Shown: in pieces, positions 1 through 10,686 of the stretch | Position numbering within the stretch: the first letter of the stretch is position 1 | Layout: every line of letters starts with the position of its first letter | Source: Lujinxingiaceae bacterium | Lineage (GTDB): Bacteria; Myxococcota_A; Bradymonadia; Bradymonadales; Bradymonadaceae | Assembly (NCBI GenBank): GCA_013697635.1 | Contig: JACCWM010000172.1 | Coordinates: 1 to 39,781, forward strand | DNA: 39,781 bases | Direction of reading: 5' to 3' | Notes under the pieces: generated by a model | What the model saw: the letters and a program-made list of their open reading frames with translations, nothing else | Told to the model about the DNA's origin: nothing | The model's database searches: none | Program-made: the position numbers and the translations under genes

Positions 1-40
1 GGTCATAAAGCGGGCAGCCACGAGCGCACCGGCGCGGGTG

Positions 41-2380
<2,340 letters not shown>

Positions 2381-2418
2381 CTACGATCGCCTTGGGCGTT
2401 GGTCCAACACGGATTTCG

Positions 2419-4110
2419 TCATTGCGCGACGGTCGAGTCCGGGGCCTGGGCGCGCTCGATGTGAGCGCGCAGCGTGGCGAGTTCGACGGGCTTGACGAAG
2501 TGAGCCTCGAAGCCCGCATCGAGCGAGTTCTGGTGATCGGCGGCCTGGCCGTAGCCTGTAACCGCGATCAGGCGCGTGCCGCTGCCCAGATCGAGATCGC
2601 GAAGCCGTTGGGCCAGCTCGTAGCCATCCATGACCGGCAGACCGATATCGAGAACAGCCACGTCGGGTTGAAAATGCGCGGCAACGCGCAACGCCGTGGG
2701 GCCATCGTGGCAGGTGCGCGTCGTATGTCCGGCGGCTCTCAAGAACTCCGAGAGCAGGCTTGCCGCATCGACGTTGTCGTCGACGACCAGGATGCGAAGC
2801 GAGGCCGTGGCCTCAACAGCCTTGGCGCTCGCGGGGGCGTCTCGCACGGGCGCGATCTGCTCGCTGGCAGCGGGAAGAGTCACGACGAATTCGCTGCCGT
2901 GGCCAAGCCCGAGGCTGTGGGCGGTGACGGTGCCGGCGTGCATGTGAACCAGGCTGTTGACGATCGCCAGGCCCAGGCCCAGGCCGCCCTCGGAGCGGTT
3001 GGCGGCCTGTTTGTTCTGGACGAAGCGCTCGAAGATGTGCGTGAGCTGCTCGGGCGCAAGGCCGATACCCTTGTCGCTGACCCGGATACAGACCGTGGCG
3101 CCATCGCGCTCGGCACAAATCGCGATCGGCTGGCCCGCCGGCGAATACTTTGCGGCGTTGATCAGCAGATTCGAGAGCACCTGGGCCAAGCGTGCGGGAT
3201 CGGCGTCGATCATCAAGCCGCTCGGGGGTATCGAGACGCTCAGCGGCTGGCGCTTCTTCTCGATGATCGGGCTGGCCAGCTCAACGGCGCGCTCGATGAT
3301 CTCGCCAAGCTCGGCGCGCACCTTGCGAAGCTCGATTTTACCCTGCGTGATGCGCGAAACGTCGAGCAGGTCGTCGATCAGGCGGCGAATGTGGGCGACC
3401 TGGCGCGCGATGATGTCGATCTCGGGCGCCTCGATCTCTTTGAGATCCAAGAGCTCGAGCGCGATGACGATCGGTGTCAGCGGATTACGCAGCTCATGGC
3501 CGAGCATGGCCAAGAAATCGTCTTTGGCCTGGCCGGCGGACTCGGCTGCGGCCCGTGCGCGCTCGAGATGGCTCGCCTGCTCTTCGAGCTCGGTGAGGGT
3601 GCGCTCGTAGGCCAGCCGGGTTCCCTCGAGCGCGCGGGCAAGCGCTGCGGATTGCTTGGCCGCCTGGCGCACGACGTCAAGCTCGCCTTTGGTGACGAAG
3701 CGGGCGTACTCGGCGCGCAGGATGGCGCAAAGCAGCGGCGCGGTGGTGACCACGGCCTCGAGGCGCTCCGCCTCAATCGCCGCGCCCACAAAGACCAGCG
3801 TGAGGTCGCCTTGCGTGAAGGCGGTCGCATGCTCGAGTGTCGTGGCGCTCTTTGAAAGCACGAGCGCGCCTTCGTGAAACCCCGGCGCGCGGGCGCGGGT
3901 GAGAAACTCGCGCCAGCACTTGCCACCGGGCAGGGTTGCGGCAAAGCCGGGCGCGGGCACCAGCGCGCCGTCGAGCTGTGCATCGGCCATGAAGGCAAAG
4001 AGCTTCTTCGCACCAAAGTAGCGAGCCAGCTCCGTTGCTGCCCGTTCACGGGAATCGGGTTCGGCGAGCCCTGCAACCAGCTCTAAGATGGGGCGTTCGA
4101 GAGGTGTCAT
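2419..4110 (-). CDS. Soluble hybrid sensor histidine kinase with C-terminal receiver
   Basis: A 563-residue two-component hybrid kinase with no membrane segment, so it should act in the cytoplasm. Residues 1-150 form a GAF-like input region (inferred from position and pattern only), followed by a coiled coil near 145-195. The HisKA box is GHELRNP with phospho-acceptor H205. The HATPase domain has N318 in NLLINAAKY, then DKGIG and the GLGLGLAIV lid. A receiver follows from about residue 438 with the acidic pocket VVDDN, acceptor D488 in LDIGLPVMDGYE and the conserved K540. There is no output domain, so phosphate would pass to a separate partner. The ATG at 4110 is chosen because it overlaps the TGA of the upstream FIST gene (ATGA, 4107-4110), the pattern of translational coupling; an in-frame start ten codons upstream would lie inside that gene. 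Confidence 0.95.
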   Translation of the reverse strand: MTPLERPILELVAGLAEPDSRERAATELARYFGAKKLFAFMADAQLDGALVPAPGFAATLPGGKCWREFLTRARAPGFHEGALVLSKSATTLEHATAFTQGDLTLVFVGAAIEAERLEAVVTTAPLLCAILRAEYARFVTKGELDVVRQAAKQSAALARALEGTRLAYERTLTELEEQASHLERARAAAESAGQAKDDFLAMLGHELRNPLTPIVIALELLDLKEIEAPEIDIIARQVAHIRRLIDDLLDVSRITQGKIELRKVRAELGEIIERAVELASPIIEKKRQPLSVSIPPSGLMIDADPARLAQVLSNLLINAAKYSPAGQPIAICAERDGATVCIRVSDKGIGLAPEQLTHIFERFVQNKQAANRSEGGLGLGLAIVNSLVHMHAGTVTAHSLGLGHGSEFVVTLPAASEQIAPVRDAPASAKAVEATASLRILVVDDNVDAASLLSEFLRAAGHTTRTCHDGPTALRVAAHFQPDVAVLDIGLPVMDGYELAQRLRDLDLGSGTRLIAVTGYGQAADHQNSLDAGFEAHFVKPVELATLRAHIERAQAPDSTVAQ

Positions 4111-5273
4111 GATGGTAGGACGAGCACCACGGCCGTGCAATTGTGAAAGCCGTTGAACTGGCCGGCGCCGCGCGCGATCTGACCGTAGGTGTTGCAGCCG
4201 ACGATGTTGGTCGTCTCGAGGACCTGGGCCACGGTGTCGAGCTCAAATCCAAAGACGTCGCCCAGACGAAGGCGCGTGGCCACGCAGTCAAAGAAAAACG
4301 CCGCACCGGGCGTCTCGGTGCCGATCGCCTCGAGCGCAGAGCGGGTGGCCAGCGCAGCCGCATTGACCGCAGATTGGTTGGTCGTCTTCATGATGTAGAC
4401 GCGTGCGCCGGGCGGAACCTCGGCGGCGAAGTTGATCGAGCCGTCGGCCTCGATCGATAGCGGCACGCGCAGCCGGTCGCCGTCGGCCGTCGCGATGCCC
4501 AAGATGTTGTGCAAAAAGAAGGGCAGGGGGGCTCGGGGATCGAAGTGTTGCCCGCTCTCTTCGGCGTGGGCCTCGAAGGCCTCGATGGCGGGCAAGCCGT
4601 TGAGGCTGATCAGCCGCGTGCCCCGGGCCTCGGTCACCCGGTAGGGCATGGTGGCGGGCTGCCAGCCGTGGCTGACGCCGACGTCGATAGGCTTGCGACT
4701 CAAGATCTCCAGCGCGACGACCGAATCCGTATAGGCCCGGGTGCCACAAAAGACGTGAGTTTGAGAGAAGCACGCGTCGTCTCCGGCGCCGCCGCCTGCG
4801 AACTGATAGTGGGCGCTGGTCTGCAGGGTCAACTCCTCGACGAGCTCGTCGATGTGGCCGGCCAGCGCGTCGGCCATGACCAGCGCCGCGCGGAAGGGGA
4901 ACTCGTGTTGGGTGAGGCCCTGAAAGCCGCCGACAAGTTGCGAGGCGGCCTGAGCACGGTCTTGACCGACGCCCTGACCCAGGGCGGCGGCGAACTTCAG
5001 ATCCGTGGAGCTGATGGCCATCGCGCAGGCTGTGCCCTCGCCGCGATCGGTGCCGGCAAACTCACCGGCTGACGAGGAGCCGATGATCACCCCGGGCCGA
5101 CAGCTCGCCTCGAGCGCTTCGAGCAAGACGGCGTAGTCAAAGCAGGCCGAGGCAAACACCACCACGGCGTCGGCCCGAGCCTCACCGAGCTGGGCATTGA
5201 TCTGTTCGCCCAGATCGCGGCCTGCGGCCAGGCTCTGTGATTCCCTCGTGTAGACAATTGCGGTCTTCGTCAT
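4107..5273 (-). CDS. FIST N/C domain sensor protein
   Basis: A 388-residue soluble protein with FIST_N (about residues 25-220) and FIST_C (about 225-370) domains. FIST proteins are thought to bind small ligands such as amino acids and feed signal-transduction partners; the ligand here is unknown. Recognisable blocks are VVVFASACFDY, GVIIGSSSAGEFAG, YQFAGGGAGDD (N half) and GSINFAAEVPPGARVYIMKT, FFFDCVATRLRLG, VGCNTYGQIARG (C half). The ATG at 5273 has GAGGG seven bases upstream. Its stop overlaps the start of the hybrid kinase, so the two are made as a pair: a detached sensor and its kinase. No signal peptide or membrane helix is present. Confidence 0.95.
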   Translation of the reverse strand: MTKTAIVYTRESQSLAAGRDLGEQINAQLGEARADAVVVFASACFDYAVLLEALEASCRPGVIIGSSSAGEFAGTDRGEGTACAMAISSTDLKFAAALGQGVGQDRAQAASQLVGGFQGLTQHEFPFRAALVMADALAGHIDELVEELTLQTSAHYQFAGGGAGDDACFSQTHVFCGTRAYTDSVVALEILSRKPIDVGVSHGWQPATMPYRVTEARGTRLISLNGLPAIEAFEAHAEESGQHFDPRAPLPFFLHNILGIATADGDRLRVPLSIEADGSINFAAEVPPGARVYIMKTTNQSAVNAAALATRSALEAIGTETPGAAFFFDCVATRLRLGDVFGFELDTVAQVLETTNIVGCNTYGQIARGAGQFNGFHNCTAVVLVLPS

Positions 5274-5557
5274 TTTGAAACCCTCACTGGAACCATGGAT
5301 TGGATCGTGCGAATCGTCATGGAATTAAGACGCGACTTGTCGGGCCGAGGGCCAGTCGACGCGGTGTCGGTCGTCGTGCCAGACAACACATGGTCTGTAC
5401 GGACTATGCCCCATGCCGTGGCTTCTACCCCGCCGCCCAAGTTAATCAGCCGCCCCGCGCAGGGACAGCGCCACGTTGTAAACTTTCGTAATGCGCTCAA
5501 CGAGGCTGACCTGGACCCCATGCCCGGGCGCTAAACACACGCCGCCGGCGCTCTGGC

Positions 5558-5810
5558 ACCCGTTTGCCGCCCTCAGATCGCTAACCGAGTCAAAAAAAAG
5601 GCCATGCAACGCCCTCATATCGCCAACGTCGGCGTCCATGGGGCCATGCAACGGGTCACAGAATTCGTGGCCTCCGACTAACCAAAGTTGGTGAGATCGG
5701 GGCAATTTATCGGTCGCCTTTCACCAACTTTGGCGAAACGTGGGCGCCGAATTGCCGGCCGAGTGTGTTTTTCGGCGGCGAACGGGCGAAAAGGTGTTGG
5801 CCGAGTGTGT
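5558..5810. repeat. Degenerate 42-bp-period repeat array
   Basis: GGCCATGCAACG occurs at 5600-5611 and again exactly 42 bp later at 5642-5653. CGCCCTCANATCGCNAAC is shared by 5569-5586 and 5611-5628, again 42 bp apart. GGCCGAGTGTGT occurs at 5757-5768 and 5799-5810, also 42 bp apart, and the unit before it (from 5715) matches in its GGCG and GGGCG blocks. The two halves are out of phase, which implies an indel between them. The period equals that of the array at 29171-29325. Confidence 0.6.
5682..5733. repeat. Perfect 13-bp inverted repeat
   Basis: CCAAAGTTGGTGA at 5682-5694 is matched by its exact reverse complement at 5721-5733, with a 26-base spacer. It lies inside the 42-bp-period region. 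The spacer is long for a terminator and there is no T-run beside it. It could be a transcript hairpin, a protein-binding dyad or an inverted repeat unit. Confidence 0.7.
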
Positions 5811-5873
5811 CGCGCCCTCGTGAAGATGGCACCTGACGGTATCGAAAGGCTGCTTTGGGCGACGAAGCGGCCG

Positions 5874-6467
5874 TCAGCGTTTGTGCCACCAGATCGAGCG
5901 GTTGTTGGCCGGCATGGCCACGTCGCCGCCAAGCGCGAAGCCGTGCGACGTGGCGACGGCGTCGATCGCCTCGAAGTCGCGAACGCCGCTCGCTGGGTCG
6001 CGCGCGCTGAGCCACGCGTCAAAGCTCTCGTTGCTGGGCTCGAGCGGGCGATCGGCGTAGCGAAACGGGCCGTAGAGATAGACGACGCCGCCGACGTCGA
6101 GGATGGTCGCGGCGTGAAAGAACAGACGTTCTGCGGCCTCGAGCGCAGCGATGTGGATGACGTTGATGCTGACGATCGCCTGGGCGCGTGCAATCGGCGC
6201 GCAGGGATCGAAGAGATCGAAGGCACGCGGCTCGCACAGGTTGGGCTGGCGTGCCTCTTCGACCCAGGCGCGCGCGCTCTCAAGCGTGTTGGGGCGGTCG
6301 ACGGGCTGCCAGTCAAGGTGTGGCAGCTTGGCTGAAAAGTAGACGGCGTGCTGGCCCGTTCCGCAGCCGATCTCCAAGACCAGGCCCTCAGCGGGTAGCA
6401 CCTCGCGCAGAATCTCGAGGATCGGATCCTGGTTTCGCTCGCAGGCTGGAGCGTACTGTTTGGTCAT
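5874..6467 (-). CDS. DUF938 (UPF0585) SAM-dependent methyltransferase-like protein
   Basis: A 197-residue cytoplasmic protein with a class I SAM-binding motif LVLEIGCGTGQHAVYF near residues 29-44 and the family blocks LDWQPVDR, NVIHIAALEAAERLF, VVYLYGPFRY and the C-terminal NRSIWWHKR. These identify DUF938, whose substrate is not established. Length matches the family. The ATG at 6467 is the natural start because the family begins MTKQYAPACERNQDPIL. It lies 83 bp downstream of the helicase gene on the same strand and could be co-transcribed with it. Confidence 0.92.
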   Translation of the reverse strand: MTKQYAPACERNQDPILEILREVLPAEGLVLEIGCGTGQHAVYFSAKLPHLDWQPVDRPNTLESARAWVEEARQPNLCEPRAFDLFDPCAPIARAQAIVSINVIHIAALEAAERLFFHAATILDVGGVVYLYGPFRYADRPLEPSNESFDAWLSARDPASGVRDFEAIDAVATSHGFALGGDVAMPANNRSIWWHKR

Positions 6468-6550
6468 GGCGTTGCCCCTTTGGGGCAGGCTCTTGGCCCG
6501 CCGTCCTCGTATTGGGAGGGCGGCGAGCCAAGAAGAGCGGTGTCGCGACT

Positions 6551-7909
<1,359 letters not shown>

Positions 7910-7931
7910 AGCAAATCCAAGGGTAAAAGGG

Positions 7932-7950
7932 GGCGCTCCGAATGAGCGCC
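7932..7950 (-). promoter_or_regulatory. Hairpin in the leader of the RhlE-like helicase
   Basis: GGCGCTC, a five-base loop and GAGCGCC form a perfect 7-bp stem that ends 22 bases before the TTG start of the helicase. On the mRNA strand it is followed by a C-rich and T-rich stretch but not a clean U-run, so I read it as leader structure rather than a terminator. A regulatory role is inference. Confidence 0.4.
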
Positions 7951-8093
7951 TCGTAAGGCCGCGACTTTGTAACAGAAGCCGTGCAGTGTGTCCAATGGGG
8001 GTTGTTCACCTCGAGCGTCCGAGGTACGACAGCCACGAGCTAAACCAAGAAGCCGCCTTTGTTACTCCGCGAGCCCTCCACACGGGATAAAGC

Positions 8094-8540
8094 ATGACCA
8101 TCTGGGTTGACGCCGACGCGCTTCCACGCGCGGTCAAAGAGATCCTCGTCAAGGCATCAATTCGCCGTCAGATCGACGTCGTGCTCGTAGCCAACCGCTG
8201 GTTGGAGAAGCCCAAGGCCCGCCAGGTCACCACCGTCTTGGTCACCGCCGGCGCCGACGTCGCCGACGACCACATCGCCGAGCACTGCCAGCCCGGCGAT
8301 CTCGTCATCACCGCCGACATCCCGCTCGCCGCCCGCGCCGTCGAGGCCGGCGCCGAGGTGGTGACGCCCTACGGCCGCGTGCTCGACGAACAAAACGTGC
8401 GCGAGGCCCTGAGCATCCGCGACTTCCAAGACGATCTGCGCAGCACCGGCGTCATGACCGGCGGCCCCGCACCCTTTGGCAACGCCGAGCGCCAGGCCTT
8501 CGCCAACGCCTTAGACCGCTGGCTGGCCCAGCAGCCCTAG
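8094..8540 (+). CDS. YaiI/YqxD family (DUF188, UPF0178) protein
   Basis: A 148-residue cytoplasmic protein of a widespread family with a PIN-like fold and no settled function. It starts MTIWVDADALPRAVKEIL, with the family's conserved acidic pair, and carries GADVADDHIAEH, DLVITADIPLAA, GRVLDEQNVREAL and the C-terminal NAERQAFANALD block. Length is normal for the family. The ATG at 8094 has only a weak GGAT upstream but fits the family start. It stands between the divergent helicase gene and the downstream kinase gene, with 145 bp after it, so it is probably monocistronic. Confidence 0.93.
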   Translation: MTIWVDADALPRAVKEILVKASIRRQIDVVLVANRWLEKPKARQVTTVLVTAGADVADDHIAEHCQPGDLVITADIPLAARAVEAGAEVVTPYGRVLDEQNVREALSIRDFQDDLRSTGVMTGGPAPFGNAERQAFANALDRWLAQQP

Positions 8541-8685
8541 CGTATCTTAGCGTATTTAAAGGGAGGAAAATGTAGGAGCCATCCCAAACGCGGGCCGCGC
8601 CATTTGCTCTCAAGGCCCGGCGCTGATAGCCTCGCGCCTCTGGCTGGCATGACGTTTTGCCAGGTCCACGCCGGGAGTTGAAATC

Positions 8686-10575
8686 TTGCCTTCGAATTTG
8701 CCCCACTATCACCTGCAAACCGGGGCCTTGTTTGAAGACAAGTACCGCGTCTTGCGCGAGCTCAGTCGCAGCGAGCGGGGCATAATCTACCTGAGCCTGC
8801 AGGAGAGCATGGGCCGCCGCGTCGCGCTCAAGGTGCTCGATCCGGGAACGAGCGGCCAGGCGCCGGCTGCGCGCGAGCGCTTCCTGCGGGAAGTCAAGAT
8901 CATCAGCAAGCTGCGCCATCCCAACACACGCACGATCTACGATTTCGGGGAGTCCGCCGCCGGCGTGGCCTACATGGTTCTGGAGTTCGTCGAGGGCGAG
9001 ACGCTCGCTGAGTTGTTGCGTCGCGAGGGGGCACAAAAGCCCAGGCGCGCCCTGATGTTCATTGGTCAGGCGGCCCGAGCGCTGACCGAGGCCCACGGCT
9101 TTGGCATATTGCATCAAGACCTGTGCCCGACCAATTTCAAGGTCATGAGCACCGAAACCGAGCGCGATTTCATCAAGATTTTGGACTTTGGCATGGCTCG
9201 CATCGCCTGCGCCGACGAAGCCCAATTCAGCAGCGTCGCGGACGAAAACGCGCCGCCGCCGCTGCCAGTACACAGCGGCACCCTGTGCTACATGAGCCCC
9301 GAGCAGCTGCGCGGCGATGAGAGCACCTTTGCCAGCGACCTCTACAGCCTGGGATTGATCCTCTACGAGGTGCTCACCGGCGAGCCGGCGATCACCGATG
9401 AACAACCGATCGCGCAGATGCGCCAACACCTAAGCGCCGAGCCCCTCGCGCTCGCCAAGCTTGCCACCCTGCCGCCCGAGCTGCAGCAGCTTGTGCGCCA
9501 GGCGACGAGCAAGTCGATCGCCTTGCGCCACAGCTCGGCCGAGCAGTTCACCGAAGCCCTTGACCTGGTCTTAAAGGCGCTCGCTGCCCGCGAATCCGTC
9601 GAGACCGTGCGCGTCTCGCTCAACAGCGACTCCGAGCCCATGCTCGAGGAGCCGTCCACCCCCATGACGACGCTCATCGAGAACTCATCGCCACAGGCCT
9701 TCCCGGAGCCGGGCGACTTCTTCGCTGAGGCCTACGAAATCAAGACGATCCTTGGCACCGGTGGATTTGGCCACGTCTACTTTGCGCGGCGCCGATCGGA
9801 CCAGCATCGGGTCGCCGTCAAGGTGCTCACGCGCAACAGCGAAGGCGGCGACGCCACCGCCGCCAAGCACAGCCGCCGCTTCATGCGTGAGGCCCGCATC
9901 GTCGCCTTGCTCAAGTGCCCGTACACGATCTCGCTGCTCGATTTCGGTGAGACCGACGACGGCCTCTTGTTCCACGTCTACGAGTACCTCGACGGCAAGG
10001 TGCTCTCCGAGTGGCTGCAAGGCGAAGGCGCGCTGTCTGAGCAGCGCGCCCTGATTTTGCTTCGCCAGATCCTCGCCAGCCTCGCCGAAGCCCACGAACA
10101 GGGCATTTTGCACCGCGACATCAAGCCCTCCAATTTGATGATCCTCGAGGCCGATGGCATGACCAATGTGCGGGTGATCGATTTTGGCATCGCCAAGGTC
10201 GTAAGCGGCGTGCTCGCGGGCACCCGCACCGACCTGACCACCGAGGGCACGGCCGTAGGCACACCGCGCTACATGTCACCAGAGCAGCTGCGCGGCGATT
10301 CGCTGGGACCACCGAGCGATCTCTACAGCCTGGGGTTGGTGCTCTTCGAGATGCTCACCGGCAGGCCAGCCATCGAGGCGTCGAACACCTACCACATCAT
10401 CGCCCAGCAAATCACCGAGGCCGACATCACCTTGCCCAAGACCCTCGTCCTCGATCCCACCCTGCGCATGGTCATCGATCGCCTCTTGAGCTGGGACCCG
10501 AAAAGGCGCTTTCAGAGCGCCGCCGAGGTGCTCGACGCCCTCCCTGTGCCGATCGCCAGCGCGCCCCAGGTTTAG
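8686..10575 (+). CDS. Tandem Ser/Thr protein kinase, first domain degenerate
   Basis: A 629-residue protein with two Hanks-type kinase domains and no membrane segment. Domain 2 (about 348-625) is complete: glycine loop GTGGFG (357-362), K379 in VAVK, HRDIKPSN (476-483), DFG (499-501) and GTPRYMSPEQ. Domain 1 (about 18-300) keeps K49 (VALK), DFG (167-169) and YMSPEQ, but its glycine loop reads LSRSERGI and its catalytic loop HQDLCPTN (143-150), so the HRD arginine and the loop lysine are replaced. It is probably a weak kinase or a pseudokinase that regulates domain 2 (inference). The start is TTG at 8686 with GGGAG eight bases upstream. No substrate gene is evident nearby. Confidence 0.95.
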   Translation: MPSNLPHYHLQTGALFEDKYRVLRELSRSERGIIYLSLQESMGRRVALKVLDPGTSGQAPAARERFLREVKIISKLRHPNTRTIYDFGESAAGVAYMVLEFVEGETLAELLRREGAQKPRRALMFIGQAARALTEAHGFGILHQDLCPTNFKVMSTETERDFIKILDFGMARIACADEAQFSSVADENAPPPLPVHSGTLCYMSPEQLRGDESTFASDLYSLGLILYEVLTGEPAITDEQPIAQMRQHLSAEPLALAKLATLPPELQQLVRQATSKSIALRHSSAEQFTEALDLVLKALAARESVETVRVSLNSDSEPMLEEPSTPMTTLIENSSPQAFPEPGDFFAEAYEIKTILGTGGFGHVYFARRRSDQHRVAVKVLTRNSEGGDATAAKHSRRFMREARIVALLKCPYTISLLDFGETDDGLLFHVYEYLDGKVLSEWLQGEGALSEQRALILLRQILASLAEAHEQGILHRDIKPSNLMILEADGMTNVRVIDFGIAKVVSGVLAGTRTDLTTEGTAVGTPRYMSPEQLRGDSLGPPSDLYSLGLVLFEMLTGRPAIEASNTYHIIAQQITEADITLPKTLVLDPTLRMVIDRLLSWDPKRRFQSAAEVLDALPVPIASAPQV

Positions 10576-10686
10576 CCCACCGACTCTCGCGTCCACCACG
10601 CCCGGATTTTCACAAAAGCACGAAATCGTTTAGGTGTTATCATGCTACCTACGGTGTAGCTTTCACTTAATGTTTGGAGCGCCTGC

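Larger units (their letters stand above)
5274..5873. other. 600-bp intergenic region with degenerate repeats
   Basis: The region separates the FIST gene start from the end of the DUF938 gene (both minus strand). The first 280 bases must hold the promoter of the FIST-kinase operon; I see no confident -35/-10 pair. From about 5558 onward it holds repeats with a 42-bp period and a perfect 13-bp inverted repeat, listed separately. Short open frames exist on both strands but none has a ribosome site or a recognisable protein. Confidence 0.6.

Noticed and set aside
5274-5557. Possible promoter of the FIST-kinase operon
   Set aside because: A promoter must be here, but no -35/-10 pair was good enough to place.
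10576-10686. Possible terminator after the tandem kinase gene
   Set aside because: No stem followed by a T-run is visible; the same search failed in the other intergenic regions.
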